From assembly GCA_009760885.1 (NCBI GenBank), contig CM019719.1, positions 39,931,584 to 39,995,583 on the forward strand: a DNA stretch of 64,000 nt, written 5' to 3'. This document shows positions 1 through 12,600 of this stretch, one piece after another (within the stretch, counting starts at the first letter, position 1; every line of letters begins with the position of its first letter). Below the pieces are notes generated by a model, which saw nothing but the letters and a program-made list of their open reading frames with translations, made no database searches and had not been told where the DNA came from. The stretch comes from Achatina immaculata. Lineage: Eukaryota > Mollusca > Gastropoda > Stylommatophora > Achatinidae. Made by a program: the position numbers and the translations under genes.

Positions 1-2430
1 CACTAGAGCTGGAAAACAAAGTTTTGGCCAGGCCAGCCTTCACCACTGTCTTCATGGCAGTCCGAGCAAGACCACAGTCTGCCCTAGCAAGAAAAGGTGC
101 TGAAGTCGGAGGTACCCAGCCAAAAGTCGTATCGTAAAAATCAAGGTACCACGTATCGTCGCCAATGTGCGTACGAAGAAGAATAAGAAGACTGGTGAAG
201 ACCATCAAAAGATCTGCACAAAAAAAAAAAGAGGCTTGGTTATGTGTACTGTTAAGGCAACAGACAGCACAAGTTGAAGATCCACTATAGCCATCTTTAC
301 GTAGTGAGATGGCACAGGATGATATTACATGCATTATAATCTCTGCAAAACTATAAACTGCCTGAATCACTGCATGTTCTCAGTATTATCTCTCTAAAAG
401 TACATATCTTTGCTTCAAATATTTATTATTGCAGTTTAACCTTTTTTGTCTAGCTCTGATTCTTTTGATTCAGTGCTCTCTTTCAAGTCCTGAAAAAAAT
501 TTCTTCAAAAAGATTTATGAAACCTTGATAAATATCTTCATAACAAAAATTTTCACAATTATTCAAAGTAACAAGAACAAGAATTCACAAATAAACATTT
601 CTAAAAAACAAAAACAAATGACAACCTCATATACAGATTATGTTTTTAAAATTATACAAGAAATGTGATGGGGTTTTCAGTAAATCTCTGAAGCTTAATG
701 GCCATGCTTCAACAGAACAATGAAAAAAAAAAAGCCTTCATTGCTCATTCCATAAAACCAATGGTGGGATACTCAAAGTCACTGACAACAGAAAGCTGCT
801 TACAAAAGTCTCTAATGCTCCTTTGGGAATAAAATATCATGGACTGTATATAGTACAGAAATGAAAAAAAAAAAAAAAGGACAGTATTCTTTGTTTGATG
901 TTGTATAAATGCACAAGCATATAAAGTTTCCTCCTCATCCAAATATAAATTTTAGACTTGTTGAAGATCTTCAAAACATTCTGTAACAATCTGAGCCTGC
1001 GATTAAATGTTCGTGCTTCTCAACACAACCGATTAAATAATTATTTTTAACACTTCTCTAAAATTAAGGGATTGATTTTTTTTTCAGCTTAATTCTGTGA
1101 GATAACTACTTTTCAGCATGGAAGAAGGTCCCATTCCTTTTACATATCTTTGTCACTGCTCCTGATAAATAAACTTTAATAACAAACACACTGTACTTCT
1201 TCAGAGCTAATAAATGCAGACAATACAGCAGGACTCACAAAGGTACAGCACTAACTTTTTATGATTTGGTAACACAGGCCTAAGTTGAGTGGAACAATCC
1301 CTCAAATTTATAAAAACCTCTTCGGTGCCAAATACATGCACAGCCTAGTTTTGGCAGCTCATTTTTCCAACAAGGCATCTATGGTTTTAAGCAAGAGACT
1401 AATAACTAGACCCTGACCAACTGTCTGCATCAGTTTTCTGATCTAATTTCCAAATGAGTTAGAGCGGACAAATCCGAGGCGTTATATAAAGGTATATGTA
1501 TACGTAAATGTATATCAGTTCCAACATATTTACATGTATACAAATATATTTAACATCATTAAAAATACAAGAATCTGCTCCATCACTGAGAAGATATTTT
1601 AACAATTAATTATGAAACGATGAATAATGAACTTCAACATTTTTTTCTTCTCAATAAACGATCTAAGATTTGTTCACGTTACTATGTTACAAAAGCGCAC
1701 ACACAGAAAAAAACTACACAAAAAAAAAACAAAAAAACTACACAAAATAGCCTTTATTATATACATGTGCAGGGGCAATTTGATGAAGTTCACAATAATT
1801 CATTCAGTGGTGAACACAAAGAAAAATCGTGGACCAAAATCTCCTGCTGTATTTGTGCTCCTGTGTATTATTATAATGCCAAGGGATCTTCCCAGCTTAC
1901 CCACTCTTACAAGAAAAATATTACTCTGCTGGATTTATTTCGGTGACATATGGTGGCTGTAACAAAACTAAAAAAAAAAACAAGAAACACTGGCACCGTT
2001 CCACAGAGTCAAATCTAATGAAAACGTTGGCACCATTCCAAAGTGACCAATATATGGAAATCTATCTTTTAATGAGACGGAAGGAGTTTGAAGATTTCTT
2101 AGGCACCAGCAATGCTGCCACTGAAACAAACAAAAAAACAAAAAAAAAGATGTGTAGTAAACCAACTTACTATAGCAAAGCTCACTGTGAATTACACAAG
2201 CAAAGAATGGTTTAACTGCAAAAATACTATTCCAGCAGCAGGCATCAATTCTCTTAGTCTAACCACCAGCCATCTATACAGCTTTGTTAAAAAAAAAAAA
2301 TACTACAAATAAAATCTGTGCCTTATATATAGCTTGTTCTACTGGAAATTTGTGAGATTAAGCTGCCGTAAAATCTAAAAATAGGCATTGTTATCATTAT
2401 CTGGGAAAAACCATAGTGAATGAATTCATT
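1..2430. other. AT-rich sequence downstream of ADAP; no gene recognised
   Basis: Bases 1-300 carry short lysine/arginine-rich readings broken by stops, suggesting an old retrocopy that I could not name. The rest is AT-rich with many A-runs. It may include ADAP 3' UTR or downstream sequence, but no convincing polyadenylation site could be tied to the gene. The short open frames here show no family signature. Confidence 0.3.
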
Positions 2431-2439
2431 TCGAAACAG

Positions 2440-2900
2440 ATATTTTTGGTCCTTCAGTGTTAGGTGATATCCACCCTCATTTATGCGTATGAAAGCTGGA
2501 AATCAACTAAAAAATAGACAAGAAATGAGACTCTTTTGAAAACAAATGCCTAAGGAAAATACTTGGTATAAAGTGGAACGAATTCAAGAACAACACAGAG
2601 ATAAGACAGATGAGCAAAACAACAACCTATCTCATGGGTGATCAGAAAAAGAAGATGGACATATGTAGGCCATATGATGAGAAGAAACAATCAGAGACTA
2701 CCAAAACAAGCTATCAAGTGAAGCACAACAGGCTGAAGAAAAAGAGGCCAACCAAGTGAAACTCTAAAGAGGACATTGTTAAGAAAGCCAGATTAGTGGG
2801 CATAATATCCCTTGATGAAGCTGAAAGACTCGCAGAGAACAGGAAAACTTGGCAAACAACTATGCGAGCCCTATGTGACGTTTAACGGCACAGGAAGAAT
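2440..2900 (+). mobile_element. LINE-A 3' fragment
   Basis: A degenerate copy of the C-terminal end of a non-LTR retrotransposon ORF2. Plus-strand readings include GHMMRRNNQR and [13 protein letters not shown], the usual 'GHVMRR...KRGRP.ETLKRT' end of LINE polyproteins. The same family recurs on the minus strand at 14797-15400, 22385-22760 and, with its RT, 58165-59700. Confidence 0.7.
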
Positions 2901-3352
2901 GTAAGAAGTGTTAGGTAACAGATGTAAATGTCTGAAGTTGTAAGCTACTCAGAATGTGAATGTTGGAGCTGTTTGTAAGATAATCCCTAACTTTACTCTG
3001 GGAGTGCTTGGCAGAAGGTGCTGTGTTAGACTTGGTAAGAAGGTGTCATATCAATAGAAATTCCTTACTTCACTGAGCAGATCTATGATGGCTTCTCAAC
3101 AAGCTCCAATATCCCACAGAACACACTGATATTTACCCCTTTGGTCTGGGTTTTTTTTTGGTCTGAAATACTGACTGTTTTGAATTTCTTTTGACCACAG
3201 CCCTTCCCTCCTCATCTATTCTTCCTACTTTTTGTAAAACTACACCATATAATTTCGCCTACTATGATATATACTAATTACTACTGACCTGAAACTAAAC
3301 CTACAGATAGTGTAAGAAGTGACCAGCAGTTCTCAAACTGCATGTCTATAAG

Positions 3353-3607
3353 CTACCACTCACATTTGCTATCCTGTGGGGTCAGGGGCAGCTCCACAAC
3401 CTTCTCAAGGGCCATCACCCACTTCTCCATTTCATCCTGTGTCTCTGCTCTCAAAGCAAAATTCCTGTCTGGGGTATGAAGGGTGAAGCAGTAGCTGTTG
3501 TTACCACTGGAGCTCAATGACTTTCTGTCTCCAGCCTCAGTTCTGGTGCTCACCCTATACCCAGCATCTTTGTGGCCTATGAAGACCTCACCCTTTGCAA
3601 ATGCATT
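3353..3607 (-). CDS. ADAP1: ADAP coding exon 8 (end of PH2, stop)
   Basis: 84 codons plus TAG. It starts [19 protein letters not shown] after the acceptor tttatctaacag, contains [20 protein letters not shown] with the conserved PH tryptophan, and ends [10 protein letters not shown]. The C-terminus is short, as in vertebrate ADAP proteins. Confidence 0.94.
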   Translation of the reverse strand, partial: NAFAKGEVFIGHKDAGYRVSTRTEAGDRKSLSSSGNNSYCFTLHTPDRNFALRAETQDEMEKWVMALEKVVELPLTPQDSKCEW

Positions 3608-6600
3608 CTGTTAGATAAAAAAAATGAGTTGGTTCAATTCTGGCTTCTCTCTAAATAAAAAAGTATTCATGCTTCGTATGTAAATATTAGTTTTCCTCAA
3701 CATACCAGCAGGCATATTGGGAGCTGTGTTAGTGCAGTGGATTAGTCGCTCGCTCGCTCGCTGACCAGGTGATGTGGTTTTGACTTCTACTCACAAGATG
3801 GCGGTCAAACCATGGCTTGCACATGGGTTCACCCAGCCTCAAGAAAAAAATGAGTACCATGGAGTATTACTAGGCAGCAGAGCACTTATTGTTTGAATGT
3901 GTGCGACAACTGCGACTCACACCTTTACCTTATACCAAAATGTACATAAAGTGTGCACCGACGTGCCTCACCACCTTTGCAGACAAATATTGATATTTTT
4001 ACAGGGTCAGTAATATAGATATTACTACAGCCAGAGGTCAATAGATGCCATGACATTATTCTTTAACAATGAACAGTTTTCTGCTGGGGGCTTCTATAAT
4101 CTGCAGATTTGATCTATCTCGTTTACTGTTTTTACTGGAAGAAGTGGATGACAGTACTCACTTTTCTATTTGATGATGCTCTTCTAATAATTATTATATT
4201 TAGTAATTATATCTTCTATATTAATTGCATGATGAACTTAGTTTTTACATGGAGTGTCATTAAGGATGCTTTTTCAACTCTACAAAAAAAAAATATGCAG
4301 GAGCACAATTCCAAGAAAACAAAACATCATCAAAGAACACTTTGACTATGACTTTTCCTATCCAAAGGTTTACGAATTTTCACTCTTTTTCCTTTGTGCC
4401 AGATAATGAAACATACAGATCCTCTTCAGCTGTTCTACATCTCCATACAGAATGTCGGTGACTGAGGAGTTTGGTGGTATCAGGTTCTTCCAAAAGTCCT
4501 TCAATGCACTGCAGTTCAGCAGATGGTGTTTAACAGTTTCTTCTTCTTGTCTGTTCCAGTGCATGCAGTATGGTGTATGGTCAGCAGTCACTCTGTGTGA
4601 GTGCTTACTGAGGGTAATGTGTCCTGTTCCAACCTGAAAATTATGCTTTGGTCTCTACGACATAAGCTGTTGATGTGGTCTCTTGGGTTAGGCTTTGGCA
4701 GGTGTGTATACAGGGATCTTCCAGTTGGATACTGGCCCAGCTGTCCATCCACTCTTGTTTGCAGTTGTGTATAATGTGTTTAGCTGTTCTCATGCTGGTG
4801 GAGATGTGGGGCTGTGACATGGTGGCTCCACTCTTTGCCAGTCTGTCAGCATGTTCATTTTCTCTGATATCTATGTGCCCTGGTATCCACTTGGGGCCCA
4901 TCTTGCTCAGCCAGCCTTCCATGAGGAACTCCTTTGTCAAATCTTGATGTCATAGGAGGTGAGTTGGTTTATTGCACTGAGTATGTCAGTTGTAATGTGA
5001 TCAGCTGATAGTATCCAGTTTTCAAGGGCCTGGAGAGCAGACTGGGTCTGAGAAAATAACAAGGTTTTTTGGGTGGGAGGCACTGTTTGTATTTGGTGGT
5101 GCTGGTTGCCAGGGCTGCTAATATTCCCTGCATCTCTGCATCATAATTGGAGCAGCGAGATCCACAAGGAGCAGAAATGTGGCTTGTTGCCTTCTCTGGA
5201 AACATTATGAGTACCCCACATCCTGTATTGTCTGTTTCCTTGAACGTTGACTCATTAGTGTATGCATGGATCCAATCCTTTGGGTAGGATTCTATGGTCT
5301 CCAGAGCACACAGCTTTAGGCTGTTGGGATCTGATGATTTGTTCACTAATCTGTTCTTGAGTCTGGTTTAGTCTGAAGAAGTGTGTAGTTTGTGTTTGGT
5401 GGAATGTCTGGTACTTTTGTAAGTTCTTCAAGGAGTTTGTGTCTTGTGTTTAACTGTCCTGCTATGTGCACTGGAGTTTTTCAGTTTCAGTCTATTATTA
5501 TGCTTCCATTTATCAACCACTGTTCTGTTAGGATGGTCTTGGGGCATGCGTTTATATCTTTCTACTGCCTCAATGGTTGACTTTTCGCGTCTTATATCTA
5601 ATGGCTCTATGTTTGCATCAATTTCACATTTGCCCCACAAATGAAATGAATGGCTTGGTTCTGGATTCTGTCTACTTGTGTACGAGAGCTCTTTGATGCT
5701 GTGACCTGTAGGGGGAGGTTGTAATCTGTTATAGAACTAACATATCCTGTGTACAGTTGTCTGAGTGTTGCTTTGTCAGCATCCCCATGATGTACTTGCA
5801 AGTCTCATCAAAGAACAATAAATATGCATTATACACTTCAACTAAGTGAGGCGCTGTCTGATTTGACAATTAGAGACTCCCCCCCCCCCACAGCTGACAT
5901 GCTAGTGTCAGGATTGGCAAACATAGCTGACTAAGACACCATCCCATCTCTCTGCTGTTACCCCCAGTAAAAGTCTGGCTCTCAGGGCAAGGATTGCCAT
6001 AATCCCCTTGATGATGGAGTCTGTTAGTCCTAGTCTGGCTCTCAGGGCAAGGACTGCCATAGTCCCCTTGATGATGGAGTCTGTTAGTCCTAGTCTGGCT
6101 CTAAGGGCAAGGATTGCCATAGTCCCCTTGGTGGTGGAGCCTGCTAGTCCTAGTCTGGCTCTCAGGGCAAGGATTGCCATAGTCCCCTTGGTGGTGGAGT
6201 CTGTTAGTCCTAGTCTGGCTCTCAGGGCAAGGATTGTCATAGTCCCCTTGATGATGGAGTCTGTTAGTCCTAGTCTGGCTCTCAGAGCAAGGATTGCCAT
6301 AGTCCCCTTGGTGGTGGAGCCTGCTAGTCCTAGTCTGGCTCTCAGGGCAAGGATTGCCATAGTCCCCTTGATGATGGAGTCTGTTAATCCTAGTCTGGCT
6401 CTCATGGCAAGGATTGCCATAGTCCCCTTGATGATGGAGTCTGTTAGTCCTAGTCTGGCTCTCAGGGCAAGGATTGCCATAGTCCCCTTGATGATGGAGT
6501 CTGTTAGTCCTAGTCTGGCTCTCATGGCAAGGATTGCCATAGTCCCCTTGGTGGTGGAGTCTGTTAGTCCTAGTCTCTCAGGGCAAGAATTGCCATAGTC

Positions 6601-9600
6601 CCCTTGATGATGGAGTCTGTTAGTCCTAGTCTGGCTCTCAGGGAAAGGATTGCCATAGTCCCCTTGATGATGGAGTCTGTTAGTCCTAGTCTGGCTCTCA
6701 GGGCAAGGACTGCCATAGTCCCCTTGGTGGTGGAGCCTTCTAGTCCTAGTCTGGCTCTCAAGGCAAGGATTGCCATAGTCCCCTTGATGATGGAGTCTGT
6801 TAGTCCTAGTCTGGCTCTCAGGGCAAGGATTGCCATAGTCCCCTTGATGATGGAGTCTGTTAGTCCTAGTCTGGCTCTCAGGGCAAGGACTGCCATAGTC
6901 CCCTTGGTGGTGGAGCCTGCTAGTCCTAGTCTGGCTCTCAAGGCAAGGATTGCCATAGTCCCCTTGATGATGGAGTCTGTTAGTCCTAGTCAGGCTCTCA
7001 GGGCAAGGACTGCCATAGTCCCCTTGGTGGTGGAGTCTGCTAGTCCTAGTCTGGCTCTCAAGGCAAGGATTGCCATAGTCCCCTTGATGATGGAGTCTGT
7101 TAGTCCTAGTCTGGCTCTCAGGGCAAGGATTGCCATAGTCCCCTTGATGATGGAGTCTGTTAGTCCTAGTCTGGCTTTCATGGCAAGGATTGCCATAGTC
7201 CCCTTGATGATGGAGTCTGTTAGTCCTAGTCTGGCTCTCAGGGCAAGGACTGCCATAGTCCCCTTGATGATGGAGCCTGCTAGTCCTAGTCTGGCTCTCA
7301 GGGCAAGGATTGCCATAGTCCCCTTGGTGGTGGAGCCTGCTGAAGAAGCACTGCACACCCCTTGCTTTTTTAACTCCATTCAGGGACTGAAAAAAAAAAT
7401 AGCTGCCATAACCTACTCCCAAAATGACAACATGGTGTGCCTCAACATCTTCACCAAACTGGCTGCAAAGAATACCAGCCTGAAGTTCCAGGGAGACAGA
7501 AGAAGAAAAATAAGAAGACACTTCATCTAAACGTATCATGTGGCATAGCCAGACTATTACTGGTCAGCATTCTGTTACTTTATGATTGCTCTTCAAATAT
7601 GAGGAAATGGTCCGAAGCCTATGAGCTTTCTATCTACATTCTTTAAAGACCCAAGAACACTCTTTCATTCTCCACTCATACTCTTTTACACACGTTACCT
7701 GCCCATATATGCAAATGTAGTTACTACTTACTAGTGGCTCTTCAAAGTACATTAACTTCCTGCGGTCAAGAGTAAACCATCTCCTTCTGAAGGGTTCATT
7801 CTTGGGGCCCATCTTGCTCAGCCAGCCTTCCATGAGGAACTCCTTTGTCAAATCTTCTGCAAGCTGTCAGAACAAGTAAACAAGACCAAAAATGTTGAAT
7901 TCTAAACATAATAACCCTTAGGTACTACCAGCAGATTATCACTATCCTATACCAAGGGGAATAACAACCACAAGAGGACATAAAATGAACACAAATTTAT
8001 ATGTACATACGGGAATCACTATGTAAAAAAAAAGAAATGTTACAGAATCTTTCTACCAGTGTATATCTACACATATGTTCACTAATGAGTGAGAGTTCAT
8101 TATCACGCTATGTTATTTTTCAAACAGTGAACTCGGCAACCTTTAAATTAGCAGCACCTTAAGAGGTTGCTGTATCCAAATTTAGCCACAATCAACACCA
8201 CAGTATTCAAGGCCACAACCACATATAAACTTCCTCCCACATCTTCAAAATCTCAGAGAACTTTCTAATTATAGAAACACTTCATCACACCACTTATCGT
8301 CACGTGACTAAAGCATCAGTGAGTCACTACCTGCATCATATCCCTGTCCGGGAAAGCTATCCTCCTCCTCTCCCATTTCGCAGCTCTGATGCACATAAAC
8401 CAGTCTACAATTTCCTGAAAAATAAATGATGGATCTTAGTGGCACAAAACTAGAAATTAACAGGCATGTACTTCCTGTTAAAAATTCCCAAACTTGAAAC
8501 TCAATTGAAAAAAAAAAATTATTCTCTTTACAACAACTTGACAGCAGGCCATCTTGCTCACAACCGAGAGGCCTACAGGACTGCTGTTAGGGAGGCAAAG
8601 TTCCGCAAGGGACATGCAAATGAATGAATGAACAACAACTAAACTGTTGACTTTATATTAACATTAACAATATGGTAAAATTTCCATTTCCATGTCATTA
8701 AGGCATATTAAGGAATATGGTGTTAGGCCGTATTTCCATGACCTTCATCACATGAAAGTGTGATGTGGTCAGTATCATGGCTGGCCACTTTACCTTCCCA
8801 GATTTCTCTGGTACCCATTTTTAGAGGCTGGGTGAACCCCGGGGCCTTTTTGGTGTGTATCAGAAAAAAAATCCCACTGCTGGGACTGAACCCGGTATTA
8901 ACAATAGTAATATCAATATTAACAATAAAATATTGTGAAAAACTTAAAGACAGAATCATACAAGCAAATATTTTGTGACTTCTATCACAAAACATTATTT
9001 TATCACAGTTTTAATTAATGAACATGTGCTAAAACTGATTTCTCCGGTGATATTTTTTTTTTGTTCACTCCTCACTAATACTCTCAAATCTACAATCTCC
9101 ATCTTTCATACTTCATCCTTCCTGACTGTCATATTATTCTTAACTCCCTACTATTTTTTTCTCATTCCTCATTATTAATCTCTAATCTCCACCTTTCACT
9201 TTCCCAACCATGATTTCCATGCTCTGATTACTGCTCTTATATTCCCCCACAAACATTTCTGCTCCATCACACTTTATTCTGATGTTTTTTTTGTTTGTTT
9301 TTACTTGACTTTTGACTTTTCCGATCCCCGGGTTTACGAGTTTTCACTCTTTTTCCTTTGTGTCTGATAATGAAATGTACAGGTCCTCTTCAGCTGTTCT
9401 ACATCTCCATACAGAATGTCGGTGATTAAGGAGTTTGGTGGTATCAGGTTCTTCCAAAGGTCCTTCGATGCACTGCAGTCCAGCAGATGGTGTTTAATAG
9501 TTTCTTCTTCTTGTCTGTTGCAGTGCATGCAGTATGGTGTGTGGTCAGAGGTCACTCTGTGTAAGTGCTTATTTATTTCTGTTTTTAATCACATCCTCCT

Positions 9601-12600
9601 ACATCTATTTTCACACATCTAAGGGCTATTCTGTTAGTTCATTCTGCTATTTTCTTAACATCCTAATATCCTAACAAGACATTCTGACCCTGCATGCTTT
9701 TCAACAATTTATAAACATTATACATTCAAATCTGATACTGACTTAACTCTTTCCACTCGCGAGAGCCCCATAAGGATCTTTGCGGTTTAGCAATGGCACC
9801 CTTGAGAGCCCTATGTGACACTGGAGTTTCTTTCGTTGAAAACATGATGTTACTTTTCATTTAACCAGTTAGAACTCTTCTGGATTCAAAGTTAAGCTAG
9901 TGTTTTAAGCATGGGGGATAAAGACGCCATTTTTTATACATAGATAGGGGGTAAAATTCAAGTTTATTTCGAGATTGAGTGGTAGAATGGTCACACCGAC
10001 TGACTAGATCTAGCTTACTATATGTGTTTCTAGTAGCTGTAGATCTGTTAGATTTATTGGATGTCACAAAAATCCATAAATATTGATTTTTCCGTGTTGA
10101 AATTTGAATGACTACGTATTCTATATTGGATTATGACACAGCTAAGGTAAGTATAAAGTAGATTTTACTGTTCAGACTTAAAATTTTTTAGCGCCAAAAA
10201 TCGTTCCATCGTTTCACACCAGTTTTTTTTCTTTTCTTTGTTTTTTTTTTTTTATGACAAATAACTTCATTTATGGAATCTTCATTCATTTCCGCTTATT
10301 TTAATGTGTGATACACGCGTGTTGATCATGGAATTAATTTGGTACAATAACTTTTACACAGGGACCCCTTCTCCAAAATGTCCGCGCCCTTCTCCAAAAT
10401 GCCTCTGGGAAGTTTTAAAAACCAAAATTAATGAACATATATAAGTGCTTTCTTGAACATTTCTTGCTGCTGATAAAAATGAATGATCATGAACCTCATT
10501 ATGACATAATACTTCAACTTAAATACCATGTTATCATGTTGCTGGTCGTTTTATTTTTAACTTACATCTTACATCCTTCCCGTGCCGTTAAACATCATAT
10601 AGGGCTCACATGGTAGTTCATCAAGTTTTCCTGTTGTTTTATTCAGAGGGTATCTCATGTGAACATGAAATGAAAAAAATCTATACTCCACTGCATCTGC
10701 ATGCCATAGGGGTGTGAAGTGTTAGTGCTTTCACATTTCTAGTCCTCCACAGCCTTTGAGGTAGGGATGCTGGCACCTGTCCTCGCTACATTTGTTTTCC
10801 TAGAGGAGCCCCAGGTACCAATTGTCTGAGGTTGTGATGACCCTGGCGCTGGTCTAACCCAAAAAAAAATTTCCACTAGAGTGCAAAATCAAACTGGTGA
10901 CCTTCTGATCAGCAAGCAAGTGCACTAACCACTATGCCACTGAGACACCTAATATGCAAGTTCATTGGAAAAAAAAACAACAACAACAACAACAACCAAA
11001 AAACAACATACCTTAGAACTCTCTGAGTAAACAAACAAATTCCTAGTTGACCCATCTTTCAGGTAGGTTATCTGAAGTCCAAAAGGGTTACCAATCTTCT
11101 CAGGGGCAAACACTGCATTAAGAAAATCTAGGTCTGCCTCTGATTTAGGTTGCCTCTGCTGAAAAATGATAACAAAATTTTCTCTCACTGAAGAAAACTT
11201 GTGGCAGACAAAGAACAGCATATTATAGTTATTTTCTGATCTTTAAAAAAAAAAAAAAAAGGCAAGCTGCAATCTAGTCTTCTGTAGTCTTATAATACAG
11301 CGTGACCAATGAATGTCAAATTTTAAGACTGATAAGATTCTGACCTTAGATATCCCTGAATTTTGTTGATTCTTCTCAAATTCCTTAACAGCATTACTGG
11401 TTAGAGAGAAAGAGAGATAGAGAGAGAGAGAGACTGACAGATAGAGGGAGAGACTGAGAGACAGAGGGAGAGACTGAGAGATAGAGGGAGAGAAAGACGG
11501 AGAGGAGAGAGAAAATAGAGGGAGAGAAAGACGGAGAGAGAAAGGAGAGAGAAGAAGTAAAAGAGGAGAGAAGAGAGAGAAAAAAAAAACTGAAAAAAAA
11601 GAGAGAGAGAGGTGAAAGAAGGAGAAAGGAGAGAAAAAAGAAGGAAAAGTGCAAGAGAGAGACAGGCAGAAAGACAGAGGGGGGAACAGAGAGAGATACA
11701 CAGATAATTTCAAGCAGTCAGAATAGCTTTCTTTTTGGTTTTAAAAATACAGACAGGATTAAATGTGATTAGTTCAAATTTTGTTCAGTCAGCTGTAGGC
11801 AAAACAACATAATTTTACTGATTAAAATTTAAGATACAAAAGGATAAGCCGAGAATGGCACAGAGAATTTATCCTTGTCTCATAAGACACCACCAAGTGC
11901 ACTGAACGCTGGCTGCATTGTTCTGGATGGATGGATGGATGGATGGACGGATGGATGTATGGATGGATGATGGAACGGACGGACAGATGAATGGATGGGG
12001 CTTAATTATATGGCAACATAAGCAACAGGACTGTTATAATGTCTGACATGATTATGTATCCACGGGATGATGAACATCTTGGAGAAAAGATTTATTTTTG
12101 GAGGACAATATGTCAGGTCTCACAATGCTAAAAAAAAAACAAAATAGGAACTGATGTTATAATCTTCATTATAATGTCTCACAATATTAAAAGTAAAAGA
12201 AATAGAAAGCATAATTACTGCGATTATATAAACAGTTTCATCTAAACGTGTCCAAACATTAGGACATAAGAGAAGGCTCGTGAATACAAATCATAATGAG
12301 GCCAAATTAAAACAGCTGGGGAAAAAACCTTAGCGTAAAATAAATATGATTAGTCTTGTTTCTAAGGTTTGTGTTCCACATTACAGCTGATGCCACCGCA
12401 ATGACAATGTACCTTTTATCAATTAATTCTCCACTGGAAGAGAGACATAGCTATTACAACAAAGACTCACTATCACATAAAAGATGGCATACACATGAAA
12501 GATGATAAATACATTTAAAAAACCGAAAGACAAAAAATATGACTGCTACAAAAAAGATTAATCACATACAAAAGAGTACAGAATAATACAGACCTTGCCA

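Noticed and set aside
1..300. Ribosomal-protein-like retrocopy
   Set aside because: Lysine/arginine-rich readings are suggestive, but stops interrupt them and I could not match a named protein.
4641..4945. Apparent duplicate ADAP PH2 exon ([17 protein letters not shown])
   Set aside because: The identity ends exactly at LINE RNase H sequence, with no splice acceptor or donor; it is a 56-bp patch in a LINE.
5965..7341. CRISPR-like array
   Set aside because: Contiguous 60-bp tandem repeats without unique spacers, in a eukaryotic intron.
5908..7539. A 543-codon minus-strand open frame (and 308- and 196-codon plus-strand frames) with 20-residue repeats
   Set aside because: A stop-free 60-bp repeat keeps several frames open on both strands. 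A 56-bp unit shifts the frame midway without hitting a stop, and the repeat sits inside a non-coding dispersed element. No start context, domain or conservation.
11243..11713. 156-codon Ser/Leu/Phe-rich minus-strand frame
   Set aside because: It is the complement of a GA-rich microsatellite.
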